Shown here in pieces: positions 9,354 through 17,614 of a stretch of 64,000 nt of DNA. The notes under the pieces were generated by a model. It saw only the letters and a program-made list of their open reading frames with translations. It did not search any database and was not told the origin of the DNA. Each line of letters begins with the position of its first letter. The stretch's first letter is position 1. The stretch comes from an uncultured Paenibacillaceae bacterium (lineage in GTDB: Bacteria; Bacillota; Bacilli; Aneurinibacillales; Aneurinibacillaceae). Both the position numbers and the translations under genes were made by a program. Where the stretch lies: positions 25,051 through 89,050 of the forward strand of contig CAMLDI010000012.1 in the NCBI GenBank assembly GCA_946478845.1, written 5' to 3'.

Positions 9354-11293
9354 TATGCCATCCCCCCTTCATCACTTATGAAAATATCTTTATTTTCATT
9401 TACTTTAAATTTCCATCCCTCTAATATACGGCAAGTAAAATACTCATCCTCTATCAGGGCTGGACCTATTCCACATGTACCTGGTTTCATCTCTTCAAAT
9501 TTATAAACTGGCACATCAATCTGTTGCAAACCTGTATGGAGAATAGATTGCTGGCGAACAGAAATCGGCTTTCGTTCCTTTAGCTTTTTCTTATTTTCAA
9601 GGCTGAAGTGGGCAATGGGTTTCACCACTCGCAGATGAATACGGACATCTTCGGCACCTTCTGTTTCTAAATGGATAACCTCTTTGTTATTAAAAGTGAC
9701 ACTTTGCTGTTCTCCATTTCTGATGAAGGTAAGATTGGTATACATGGTACACTCAGAAATATCGAATCCTTCCGCAAACATATCCCGCTTTGCCCTCTCT
9801 TCCAATTGATCTAATTTTTCCTGCAAACTGGCGATATTCCATTCTTGCAGGGTGGCCTTGTATTCATGGGCAATATCACTAAAGCTAATGCCAAAAGCAC
9901 TAAATACCGCTGCCAGTCTCGGAACAATAATCTCCTTAATGCCGGCTGCTTTTGCGATACCGCAAGCACTCATGGGACCGGCGCCACCGAAAGCCAGCAA
10001 AGTCACTTCATCCGCTTGCTGTTGGTAAACCCCAAGGGCATTGGCGATTTTTTCCTCATAAGCTTTTTCCATGGACAACAACGCTTCATCCAGACTTATT
10101 CCTAAAGGCCTGGCAATTTTCTCTTCAATCGCTGTCTTTGCCCGGGATGGATCAAGGGCCATACTGCCACGAAAATAAGAACTTGCATCCAAGACGCCCA
10201 TTAACAGATAGGCATCTGTAATGGTCGGTTCTTGTCCTCCCCGCCCAAAACAAGCTGGGCCTGGAGCCGCCCCTGCACTTTCCGGACCAACAACAATCTG
10301 GCCATTTTCCACTTTAAAAATCGAGCTTCCCCCGGCTCCCTCGCTAATCAAATCGCTTAAAGAGAAAGATGTAGGAATTTCTTCAATCTTTCCATATTGA
10401 TCTTCTTTAATCTCTCCGGCCTTTACTAACCCGATGTCGGAAGTGGTTCCCCCAATGTCTAAGGTAAGTAATGCGGGAATGTTATAATGTTGGGCAAGTG
10501 CTTTCGTCCCCTCCATGCCACCCCGGGGACCCGATCCATAGGTTTTAATGGCTGTGGTTTTTGCTAACCTTGCCGAATTCCCATCGTTATGAAAAATAAG
10601 CAGGGGATTTTTAGTACGGTACTCCCGCAGTACATTTTCCGCATTGTACAGAAACCTCTCCATTCCTGAATGCAAGAATGAATTAATCAAAGCTGCCCAG
10701 GTACGCCTGCGATGATTCAAATCATCCGCTAACTCATGGGAAAACAATACGGGTACTGCCCCCAAAAGGTGGCGGGGATATTTCCTTAAGATAATCTTTT
10801 TAATTTTCGTCTCATCTTCTGCAAGGTTTGGCCCGCTTAAACTAATGACAATTCGATTAGCGCCCTTTGCAAGCAACTGATTCATTACATCCACTACACC
10901 GGTTTCCAATTCATATCCTTCACCCTCTGAATTAATACTAGCAACACGGTCATCTACCATGGCGGAAAACATTTCTTTTTCATCATTGCTTTCCTGCAAA
11001 AAGGAGGGATTTGTCCCCTCTCGCAAAATTAATCCCAGGCGCGGGCCTTTCTTCTGTACAATGGCATTGGTTCCTGCGGTGGTTGAATAGCGAAGATAAT
11101 CCAATTCAGCCAATAGACGCTGGATATTTTCTCCCCCATAAAGCTCTTTGGAAGCCGATTTAATCACTTCGATGAAACATCTTGTCAAATCATATGGGGT
11201 AGTTAGCGTTTTGGCGCGAACAATGCGTTCCTGGTCGATTAAACAGGCATCTGTGAACGTACCGCCATTGTCAATGGTCATGAGCAATCCCAT
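9353..11293 (-). CDS. HyuA-like ketone carboxylase subunit (Apc1-like, about 70 kDa)
   Basis: First gene of the carboxylase operon, 646 residues. It has the ASKHA phosphate-binding segments TIDNGGTFTD at the N-terminus and LDIGGTTSDIG near residue 285, and GPESAGAAPGPACFG about 60 residues later. It is shorter than the second HyuA-like subunit (724 residues), as Apc1 is relative to Apc3. A GAGGGG ribosome site precedes the ATG. The 316-base upstream region has a sigma-54 promoter and activator-site-like repeats, so expression should depend on the activator at 12902-14863. Confidence 0.85.
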   Translation of the reverse strand: MGLLMTIDNGGTFTDACLIDQERIVRAKTLTTPYDLTRCFIEVIKSASKELYGGENIQRLLAELDYLRYSTTAGTNAIVQKKGPRLGLILREGTNPSFLQESNDEKEMFSAMVDDRVASINSEGEGYELETGVVDVMNQLLAKGANRIVISLSGPNLAEDETKIKKIILRKYPRHLLGAVPVLFSHELADDLNHRRRTWAALINSFLHSGMERFLYNAENVLREYRTKNPLLIFHNDGNSARLAKTTAIKTYGSGPRGGMEGTKALAQHYNIPALLTLDIGGTTSDIGLVKAGEIKEDQYGKIEEIPTSFSLSDLISEGAGGSSIFKVENGQIVVGPESAGAAPGPACFGRGGQEPTITDAYLLMGVLDASSYFRGSMALDPSRAKTAIEEKIARPLGISLDEALLSMEKAYEEKIANALGVYQQQADEVTLLAFGGAGPMSACGIAKAAGIKEIIVPRLAAVFSAFGISFSDIAHEYKATLQEWNIASLQEKLDQLEERAKRDMFAEGFDISECTMYTNLTFIRNGEQQSVTFNNKEVIHLETEGAEDVRIHLRVVKPIAHFSLENKKKLKERKPISVRQQSILHTGLQQIDVPVYKFEEMKPGTCGIGPALIEDEYFTCRILEGWKFKVNENKDIFISDEGGMA

Positions 11294-11418
11294 TTTGATA
11301 TCCCCTCTCTCTGGTTTTTCCTTCCCTTTCCAGGGATTTCCCTTATTTCCCTGGTTACTAGAATAGAGCCGATTTAAGCTCTGTTTGTCTCATTCCCCCC
11401 TTTTACAAATATATAGAA

Positions 11419-11434
11419 GCAAGATTCGTGCCAA
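11419..11434 (-). promoter_or_regulatory. Sigma-54 (-24/-12) promoter of the carboxylase operon
   Basis: The minus strand reads TTGGCACGAATCTTGC, a full match to the TGGCAC-N5-TTGC consensus with the GG and GC dinucleotides in correct spacing. It lies about 125 bases upstream of the first carboxylase gene. The adjacent regulatory gene encodes a sigma-54 activator, so the match is very unlikely to be chance. Confidence 0.9.
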
Positions 11435-11516
11435 CCTTTTCTTATAAAAAAAAATTTTTGAGTTCAGTGTTAATAAGAAGATTTTGGGAGGATCATCATT
11501 TTCTTAGATTCTCAAC

Positions 11517-11554
11517 TTGTCTCACTGAGACAAAAAAAGTCTCATTGTCTCATC
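11517..11554 (-). promoter_or_regulatory. Putative upstream activator sites (TGTCTCA repeats)
   Basis: At 11517-11533 there is a perfect 8-base inverted repeat with one central base, TTGTCTCACTGAGACAA. At 11539-11554 two more copies of the half-site occur as a direct repeat (GTCTCAT, TGTCTCAT). They sit about 85-135 bases upstream of the -24/-12 promoter, the usual distance for enhancer-binding proteins. Binding by the activator encoded at 12902-14863 is inferred. Confidence 0.65.
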
Positions 11555-11556
11555 TG

Positions 11557-11592
11557 AAAAAAATAAAAAGCCTACTGCAATTCCAGTAGGCT
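11557..11592 (-). terminator. Rho-independent terminator of the alcohol dehydrogenase gene
   Basis: On the minus strand AGCCTACTG pairs with CAGTAGGCT across a short loop and is followed by a T-rich tail. It starts 18 bases below the dehydrogenase stop codon and separates that gene from the carboxylase promoter. Confidence 0.9.
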
Positions 11593-11609
11593 AGAGACTG
11601 ATTTCTTAT

Positions 11610-12650
11610 TTAAGGATTGGTGAGAATGACCTTTAATGCACTTTCCTTGGACGCATTACTAAAAACCTCATAGGCCTGCATGATTTCATTTAGGCTAAAT
11701 CGGTGGGTTATCAATTGCTTAGGCTCAAGTTTATTTGATTCAACTATTTTTAAAAGCATAGGTGTAGTATTCGTATCCACAAGTCCAGTTGTTAACGTTA
11801 TATTGTGGATCCATAACTTTTGTAGATTTAACTCAACGCCTTTTCCATGAACCCCTACATTAGCTATATGGCCACCAGCTGTTACAATATCCTGGCAAAT
11901 ATCAAAAGTTACAGGAATTCCTACTGCCTCTATGGCAACGTCTACTCCTTTTCCATTTGTTAAACCCATGACCTTTTCTACAGCCTTTCCATCCTTACTA
12001 TTTATCACTTTTGTTGCTCCGAATTTTTTTGCTACTTCAAGGCGATAATCATCCAGATCAATAACAATAATTTCTGATGGTGAATAAAACTGAGCGGTTA
12101 ATGAAGTAGCAAGTCCAACGGGTCCGGCTCCCACAATGGCAACAGTATCACCCGGTTTTACTTGACCCTTAAGTACACCCACTTCAAAACCTGTGGGCAA
12201 AATGTCGCTTAACATGACCAGGGCTTCTTCATCAACACCATCGGGAATATGATACAGACTTGTATCAGCATAAGGTATCCTTACATATTCAGCCTGCGTA
12301 CCATCAATTGTATTTCCAAGTAACCAACCCGCATTCTCACAATGGGAATACATGCTTTTTTTACAATAGTGACACTTTCCACAGGATGTGATACAAGAGA
12401 TCAACACTTTGTCGCCTGGTCGAAACTGATGAACGCCAGACCCCACCTCTGCAATAACACCTACACCTTCATGTCCTAAAGTACGCCCATTAGCAACTGT
12501 TGGTACATCTCCTTTCAAAATATGCAGGTCGCTTCCGCAGATTGTCGTTTTGGTCATTTTAACGATGACATCTGTCGGTTCCTGAATGGTTGGAATGGGT
12601 TTTTCAACTAATTCCTTTTTGCCTGGCCCTTGATAAACTAATGCTTTCAT
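11610..12650 (-). CDS. Zinc-dependent alcohol dehydrogenase (secondary alcohol type)
   Basis: A 346-residue medium-chain dehydrogenase. The catalytic zinc ligand is the Cys in ICGSDLH near residue 38, followed by GHEGVGVI with its His-Glu pair. The structural zinc site is the four-cysteine CGKCHYCKKSMYSHC. The nucleotide-binding fold has GAGPVGLA, and an acidic DLDD at the end of beta-2 suggests NAD rather than NADP. The start at the ATG 12648-12650 is eight bases after GGAGG; an in-frame TTG lies just before it. With its own sigma-54 promoter beside the ketone-carboxylase operon, it probably oxidises a secondary alcohol to the ketone that is carboxylated. The exact alcohol is unknown. Confidence 0.85.
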   Translation of the reverse strand: MKALVYQGPGKKELVEKPIPTIQEPTDVIVKMTKTTICGSDLHILKGDVPTVANGRTLGHEGVGVIAEVGSGVHQFRPGDKVLISCITSCGKCHYCKKSMYSHCENAGWLLGNTIDGTQAEYVRIPYADTSLYHIPDGVDEEALVMLSDILPTGFEVGVLKGQVKPGDTVAIVGAGPVGLATSLTAQFYSPSEIIVIDLDDYRLEVAKKFGATKVINSKDGKAVEKVMGLTNGKGVDVAIEAVGIPVTFDICQDIVTAGGHIANVGVHGKGVELNLQKLWIHNITLTTGLVDTNTTPMLLKIVESNKLEPKQLITHRFSLNEIMQAYEVFSNASKESALKVILTNP

Positions 12651-12718
12651 CAATATTCCTCCTCTATTATGATAACGGTTCCAAAAGGTCTATCTCCTTT
12701 CGTTACCTATTTAAAGAA

Positions 12719-12734
12719 GCAAGAATCATGCCAA
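12719..12734 (-). promoter_or_regulatory. Sigma-54 (-24/-12) promoter of the alcohol dehydrogenase gene
   Basis: The minus strand reads TTGGCATGATTCTTGC, which keeps the invariant GG and GC with the right spacing. It differs from the carboxylase promoter by only a few bases, including the spacer. It lies about 70 bases upstream of the start codon. Copies of the TGTCTCA element are not obvious upstream; a TGTAGCGATACA palindrome at about 12804-12815 is the only candidate activator site. Confidence 0.85.
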
Positions 12735-12841
12735 AAAATACAACAGCCAAATATAAGGATTTTTCTTTGATAGCAGTCAAAGATTGTTGCAATTTACTAC
12801 AGGTGTAGCGATACATGGTCTTACCTTGCTATTGCTGAAAT

Positions 12842-12870
12842 AAAAAAAGCCCACTTAAAAATTCAGTGGG
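12842..12870 (-). terminator. Rho-independent terminator of the sigma-54 activator gene
   Basis: On the minus strand CCCACT pairs with AGTGGG around a 9-base loop and is followed by GC and seven T residues. It lies about 30 bases below the activator's stop codon. Confidence 0.9.
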
Positions 12871-12901
12871 GTTAACTAACAACCGTAACAAAAGTTACAC
12901 G

Positions 12902-14863
12902 TTAGATAGTGATACTGTATTGTTTAATTTTACGATACATCGTGGCCCGAGAAATTCCCAACTTCACAGCAGCACCTGTAATATTCCCGCCCATCATTTT
13001 TATAGTTTTAACAAGCTGATCTTTTTCAGATTCGGCAGTTAGATCCACATCATCTACGTTCTCCAAAATTTCAAATGGAAGATCATATGGATACAAAGTA
13101 TCCCCTTCCATATTAAAAAGGGATTGCTCTATGACATTTTTTAACTCTCTTATATTCCCTGGCCAAGAATATTTTGTGAAATATTGCAAGGTTTCCATGT
13201 TTATTTGAATATGGTCTTTTCCAAATTGGGGACCTAGCTTTTGTATAAAGTTATGGACTAATAACGGAATATCGGAAATCCTTTCCCGTAGTGATGGGAG
13301 TCTTAGTTGTATTACCCTAAGACGAAACAGTAAATCTTCTCGAAATTCCCCTTTACCCACTGCTTCCATTAAATTTTTATGGGTAGCGGCAATCACCCTT
13401 ACATCTACAGGAATAGGTTTATTTCCGCCAATTCTCGTTACAACCTTTTCTTCCAAAATGCGAAGCAAGTGAACCTGAACATTGAGGGGCATGTCACCAA
13501 TTTCATCAAGAAAAATTGTACCGCCTTGTGCCAGCTCAAATTTTCCAGGACTTCCTTTTGATTTAGCTCCTGTAAATGCTCCTGACTCATAACCGAATAA
13601 TTCGCTTTCAATTAATTCACGAGGGATTGCGCCACAATTTATCGCAATAAAGGGGGCATTTTTTCGTTCACTAGCATGATGAATAGCCTGGGCAAACAAT
13701 TCTTTCCCTGTCCCCGTCTCCCCAGATAGAAAAAGGGTGGAATTTAATCTTGCTGCTTTGCGGGCTTGATTGACAATTTTTAAAAAGGCGGGGGAAGTTC
13801 CAATCATATGATCAAAAGTGTACCGCAATGAACCTGGATCCTTTTGTTGAACTAAGGGACTTTTCATTAATCCAGAGGATAACTTGCTTTCACGGAATCG
13901 AATCACAATCCCTAAAAGATTATAATCGATCATAATAGGATAAATAGAACAAATGAATTTACCCTTGTCATCACCAAGGGAAATTTCTTTTTCTGTTATT
14001 TTTTCTTTGCCTTTTAATACTAGATTTACTAGTTTATCTAATTCATAAAGACTATCAATGGTTTGAATTTCCCTTTGCCGGAAATAAGACTCCGCTTTTC
14101 CATTCATTTTTACAATTTTCTTTCTTGTATTTACTATTACTATGCCATCATCCGCAGATCCCAATGCTGTTGCCAAAAAGGGGTTTACCTGTAATCCATC
14201 CTGATAGATGTTTTTCTCAATATATTTAGAAATGTGGTTTGCCGTTGAGATCGCTAGTCCTAAGGTATGGGGATGAACATTTTTCCATTTTCCTGAAATA
14301 TCTATTACACCAAGGAGTTCATTTGTAAGCGGATCCAAAATTGGGGATGCGGCACAAAACCAATCATGCCATCCGGTGCAAAAATGTTCATTAAACAAAA
14401 TTTGTACTGGTTTCTTTGTTTTAATGACTGTTCCAATCGCGTTTGTGCCACCTACTTCTTCACTCCATACTGCCCCAGGCATGAAATGTATCTTTTCCCC
14501 TTCTGTTAAAACATTCGTATCACCATACATATCCAAAATAAGTCCGTTTCTATCACTAATCGTAATAATCGTCTCAGACCCTTTTACTGTATCAGCCAGG
14601 TGTTTCATATCTGGCCGTGCAAAGGAAAGTAATTTTTGATTTTTTTCATGATTAGTTAGTAAATCTTCCTGTTTAACCATTTCCTGGATTTTTATTTGGA
14701 AAGGATCGACACCAAATTTTTTTGATCTTTGCCAAGAAATTAGGATATCAGGTCGAATTATTTCATTAGAATGCCCTGCTTCCACATAAGTCGACCATGC
14801 CTTTTGAATAGACGAAGTAAATTCAACATACTCATAACAAGACAAATTTGGGTTCCAAGTCAT
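12902..14863 (-). CDS. Sigma-54-dependent transcriptional activator, AcoR/AcxR type
   Basis: A 653-residue enhancer-binding protein. The N-terminal half has a GAF-like sensory domain (including GGTNAIGTVI and the GWHDWFCAASPI segment typical of AcoR-like proteins) and a PAS-like segment. The AAA+ domain follows, with Walker A GETGTGKE, the sigma-54 contact loop ESGAFTGA and an arginine-rich FRLRVIQLRLPSLRER segment. A Fis-type HTH at the C-terminus includes TGAAVKLGISRATMYRKI. The ATG at 14861-14863 is preferred over the one at 14890 because GGGGGG stands eight bases before it. Such regulators sense alcohols or ketones in acetoin and acetone catabolism. It very likely drives the two sigma-54 promoters downstream of it. 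Confidence 0.92.
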   Translation of the reverse strand: MTWNPNLSCYEYVEFTSSIQKAWSTYVEAGHSNEIIRPDILISWQRSKKFGVDPFQIKIQEMVKQEDLLTNHEKNQKLLSFARPDMKHLADTVKGSETIITISDRNGLILDMYGDTNVLTEGEKIHFMPGAVWSEEVGGTNAIGTVIKTKKPVQILFNEHFCTGWHDWFCAASPILDPLTNELLGVIDISGKWKNVHPHTLGLAISTANHISKYIEKNIYQDGLQVNPFLATALGSADDGIVIVNTRKKIVKMNGKAESYFRQREIQTIDSLYELDKLVNLVLKGKEKITEKEISLGDDKGKFICSIYPIMIDYNLLGIVIRFRESKLSSGLMKSPLVQQKDPGSLRYTFDHMIGTSPAFLKIVNQARKAARLNSTLFLSGETGTGKELFAQAIHHASERKNAPFIAINCGAIPRELIESELFGYESGAFTGAKSKGSPGKFELAQGGTIFLDEIGDMPLNVQVHLLRILEEKVVTRIGGNKPIPVDVRVIAATHKNLMEAVGKGEFREDLLFRLRVIQLRLPSLRERISDIPLLVHNFIQKLGPQFGKDHIQINMETLQYFTKYSWPGNIRELKNVIEQSLFNMEGDTLYPYDLPFEILENVDDVDLTAESEKDQLVKTIKMMGGNITGAAVKLGISRATMYRKIKQYSITI

Positions 14864-14891
14864 AATATCCCCCCAAGGGCTATTTTGCATA

Positions 14892-14917
14892 AAAATTCGA
14901 GAAAATTTTCGAATTTT
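14892..14917. repeat. Inverted repeat in front of the activator gene
   Basis: AAAATTCG (14892-14899) and CGAATTTT (14910-14917) form a perfect 8-base inverted repeat with a 10-base spacer, about 30 bases upstream of the activator start. It could be an operator, for example for autoregulation. It is unlike the TGTCTCA elements. Confidence 0.4.
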
Positions 14918-15038
14918 CTGAATCTATAATTCTATCTTATATGCTAAAAGGGATACTATGTCAAGATGTTTATCTATGTGTTCTATTATTAAGCCTCTTC
15001 CCTTAGATACTCTAAAAGAAAAGGCCTATGGATTGAGT

Positions 15039-15472
15039 TTATTTTAAACTACGATACAACAACCAACCGATGATATTCATAAGTAAACCAATACCAACAA
15101 TGGCAAGATCATAATAGAATTCATTGGGATCCCCCGGCCTTATATGATGGATTTCTAAAATATAATGGTTGATGATTCCTTTAAAAAAGTTAAAACTCCT
15201 GAACCCAGGAACAACCCGCTCCAAAAACGACGAACACTATTGGATTCAGACCAGGGATTGCTTCTCCACAAAACAGTAGCAGCCCAAAAAGTGATGACTG
15301 TCACTCCTAAATGGAATACCCCATCACTTACAATTTGGTTAAAACGGTCAGTATGCATGTAAGTACTATGCCATTGTAGTATTTGGTGAAAGACAATCCC
15401 ATCTAACATACCAATAATGCCAATGCCTAATAAAAATGAACCTAAAAAAGTTGTATGTCTTCCGCTATGCAA
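15039..15472 (-). pseudogene. DUF2243 membrane protein, split by a frameshift
   Basis: Two overlapping frames together make one DUF2243-family protein of about 145 residues with four membrane helices. The first part (from 15472) ends with WSGLFLGSG and then leaves the family pattern. The second part continues in another frame with FNFFKGIINHYILEIHHIRP, which is the conserved middle of the family, and runs to the stop at 15039. One extra T in the T4 tract at 15192-15195 (minus strand) would restore a single frame. It is either a recent mutation or a read error. Function of the family is unknown. Confidence 0.8.
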
Positions 15473-15577
15473 CGTAATTACCCTTTCTTTTTTTACTCAT
15501 TTCTTTTATTGGCATGAATCTAGTTTTTTAAGCTTATTGGTTGCTTCAGAGGTTATTTACCTGGCATCAAGCCCGGC

Positions 15578-15615
15578 CCGTATTCTTTACAGATAAGGAT
15601 ACGGTTTTTATTTTT
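15578..15615 (+). terminator. Plus-strand terminator with no annotated plus-strand gene
   Basis: CCGTATTC (15578-15585) pairs with GGATACGG (15597-15604), one G-T wobble, and is followed on the plus strand by TTTTTATTTTTG. On the minus strand the sequence after the stem is GC-rich, so it should work only for rightward transcription. No rightward gene precedes it. Confidence 0.55.
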
Positions 15616-15625
15616 GATACAGTTA

Positions 15626-15823
15626 TTAGTCAATTATATTTTTCACTCTACCCACCTGACCATCCTGCAGTCGGACCTTAATGCCATGGGGATGATTTGG
15701 TGAATTAGTCAGAATATCCTTCACAATGCCAGGGGTGGTTAATCCGGTTTTCTGATCTTTCTTTAGTACGATTTCCACTTTAAGGCCTGGATGAATATCT
15801 TTTCGGTTTTGTCCACTTTTCAT
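15626..15823 (-). CDS. ywbE: YwbE family protein
   Basis: A 65-residue basic protein that matches the YwbE family (DUF2196) over its whole length. It has the conserved start with R-x-D-I-x-P-G, then VEIVLKKDQKTG, LTTPGIVKDILT and the C-terminal HPHGIKVRLQDGQVGRV. It probably folds as a small beta-barrel of the KOW/SH3 kind. Its biological role is unknown. It is monocistronic here. Confidence 0.9.
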   Translation of the reverse strand: MKSGQNRKDIHPGLKVEIVLKKDQKTGLTTPGIVKDILTNSPNHPHGIKVRLQDGQVGRVKNIID

Positions 15824-16085
15824 TTTCCTTTTCCCCTTCCAATTACATAATTGATACTTGAAAAATAGGTGATAAACCCACGCTATCTCTAAATCCCTAT
15901 CATATAATACTTAAAAAATAATATCTCCCGAAAAAGGTGGGGGCTTTTTTGGCTGTACAATTTTCTGTTCTCGGTGATAGCCACATAGGAGCTTCTGGCA
16001 GTGAAACAATTTATGAATCGGCTATTTAAAAAAACATTAGTGACAAACGTATGTTCTGTTTGGTAAAATATAGGGAGATGGAAAG

Positions 16086-17552
16086 GTGGTGAAAGTATTG
16101 AGTTTAGAGCGGCAAAAGGATTATCGAACATTCAACATAGATATCAAAAAAGGACATCGCCTATACCCTTATTTCGAGGAACTGTGTTTAAATAGCAATA
16201 ACCTATATAACACCACTAACTTTTACATTAGACAAGTTTACACAGCCTTGAATAACGGCAAAAAACTTCAACCATTGCAGCAAGAAATTTTGGAAATCAT
16301 CTATCAAAATATCGATCAGATGAACGAGATAAAGACAATTTCTTACTATAAAAAAATTAAAAAAGAACAAAAGAAGCCCCTAGAATCACGAAAGAAAATT
16401 GAACTTAAACTATTCGAATTACCTACAAAAGAAAAGTCATTTCTTGGATATCATTTTCTCGATTGTCTTTTTAAAACCATTAAACAAAAGGATTATTACT
16501 CCTTGCCTGGACAAATCAATCAACAGGTGATTAGAAACGTCGTTCAAAATTGGACCAGTTTCTTTGCAGGTTTAAAAGACTATAAAGAACATCCTGATAA
16601 ATATAAGGCAAGACCCAATATCCCACGTTATTTACCGAAGGGCAATCAAAAAGAAGTGGTTCTGTCGAACCAGATTTGTAAAATAACAGACAGTAAACAT
16701 TTAACCTTCCCTAAGACCAAATGGAAGTTAAATATAGGGAAATTAGTAAAATTAAAAGGAAAGCTTCAACAGGTAAGAATTATACCCAAAAAAGATTGTT
16801 TTACAGTAGAAGTGATTTACTTGGTCGGAGAGAAACCAGTAGTAGAAGCAAAAATGAATCGTTGCATGAGTATCGATTTAGGTGTGGAAAATATTGCGAC
16901 CCTAGTCTTCAACACAGGATTATCTCCTATTTTGTTTAAGGGCGGTATCATCAAATCCGTAAATCAATGGTATAACAAATTAAGGAGTTATTATTATGCA
17001 GCGTTACGAAATGGGAAAAATTCGAAACAGGGATCGTTCTATTCAAAAAAATTAATTAAATTAGATAACAAACGAAACAACCAAATAAAAGATCAGCTTC
17101 ACAAAATCAGTTGTAACATTGTTAAAATCGCAATAAGTAATCATATCGATACAATTATTATTGGTAAAAGTAACGGTTGGAAGCAAAATGTAGAATTGGG
17201 TACTAAAAACAATCAAAATTTTGTTCAAATACCCCATTCGATGTTAATATCAATGATTACCTATAAAGCGAATGCCGAAGGCATTGCGGTCATCGTAACA
17301 GAAGAAAGTTATACGTCAAAAGCCAGTTTTCTAGATGAAGATGAAATTCCGACCTATCTATTGGGGAATGAAGTAAAAAACGTCTTCAGTGGAAAACGTA
17401 TATCAAGAGGAATGTACTGTTCAAAGAATAATATCTTACTCAATGCGGATGTAAATGGTGCTGCGAATATTTTAAAAAAAGTAATCCCAAATGTGTTCGC
17501 TAACGGGATAGCGGCTGTGTGTTCCCAGCCACAGGTGGTCAATGTGCGATAG
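16086..17552 (+). CDS. tnpB: TnpB, RNA-guided nuclease of the IS200/IS605 family
   Basis: A 488-residue OrfB/TnpB protein. The RuvC-like triad can be placed: Asp in CMSIDLGVENIATL (about residue 263), Glu in VIVTEESYTSK (about 405), and Asp in LLNADVNGAANIL (about 458). All three catalytic positions are intact. The zinc-ribbon cysteine pairs of many TnpB proteins are absent between the last two motifs; instead the DEDEIPTYLL...GKRISRGMY pattern is present, which is common in a subgroup. No tnpA transposase is next to it, so this is a lone-TnpB element. GTG at 16086 is the longest start; GTG at 16089 or TTG at 16098 are also possible. Confidence 0.9.
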   Translation: MVKVLSLERQKDYRTFNIDIKKGHRLYPYFEELCLNSNNLYNTTNFYIRQVYTALNNGKKLQPLQQEILEIIYQNIDQMNEIKTISYYKKIKKEQKKPLESRKKIELKLFELPTKEKSFLGYHFLDCLFKTIKQKDYYSLPGQINQQVIRNVVQNWTSFFAGLKDYKEHPDKYKARPNIPRYLPKGNQKEVVLSNQICKITDSKHLTFPKTKWKLNIGKLVKLKGKLQQVRIIPKKDCFTVEVIYLVGEKPVVEAKMNRCMSIDLGVENIATLVFNTGLSPILFKGGIIKSVNQWYNKLRSYYYAALRNGKNSKQGSFYSKKLIKLDNKRNNQIKDQLHKISCNIVKIAISNHIDTIIIGKSNGWKQNVELGTKNNQNFVQIPHSMLISMITYKANAEGIAVIVTEESYTSKASFLDEDEIPTYLLGNEVKNVFSGKRISRGMYCSKNNILLNADVNGAANILKKVIPNVFANGIAAVCSQPQVVNVR

Positions 17553-17554
17553 CA

Positions 17555-17593
17555 TTAACCCCGAAATCCGCGACTTCAGTCGTGGGAGGTTCA
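17555..17593 (+). ncRNA. TnpB element right end / omega-RNA scaffold end
   Basis: Directly after tnpB comes CGACTTCAGTCG, a tight hairpin at about 17570-17581, followed by TGGGAGGTTCA ending at 17593. This is the standard right end of IS605-type elements, which also forms the 3' scaffold of the guide RNA. The guide would be taken from the flank starting at 17594. The left end could not be fixed with certainty. Confidence 0.7.
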
Positions 17594-17614
17594 TAATCAT
17601 CACATCCTATAGAA

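Larger units (their letters stand above)
11294..11556. other. Control region of the carboxylase operon
   Basis: This non-coding stretch has no ORF. It holds the leader of the carboxylase operon, a sigma-54 promoter (11419-11434), an A/T-rich segment of the kind that favours bending (about 11445-11460), and the repeated TGTCTCA elements (11517-11554). The dehydrogenase terminator follows at 11557-11592. Confidence 0.7.

Noticed and set aside
6829..11293. Reading the two HyuA and one HyuB genes as a hydantoinase or 5-oxoprolinase system
   Set aside because: A zinc protein of the carboxylase gamma type is interleaved, a second HyuA is present, and CoA ligase and thiolase genes follow. This fits ketone carboxylation, not amide hydrolysis.
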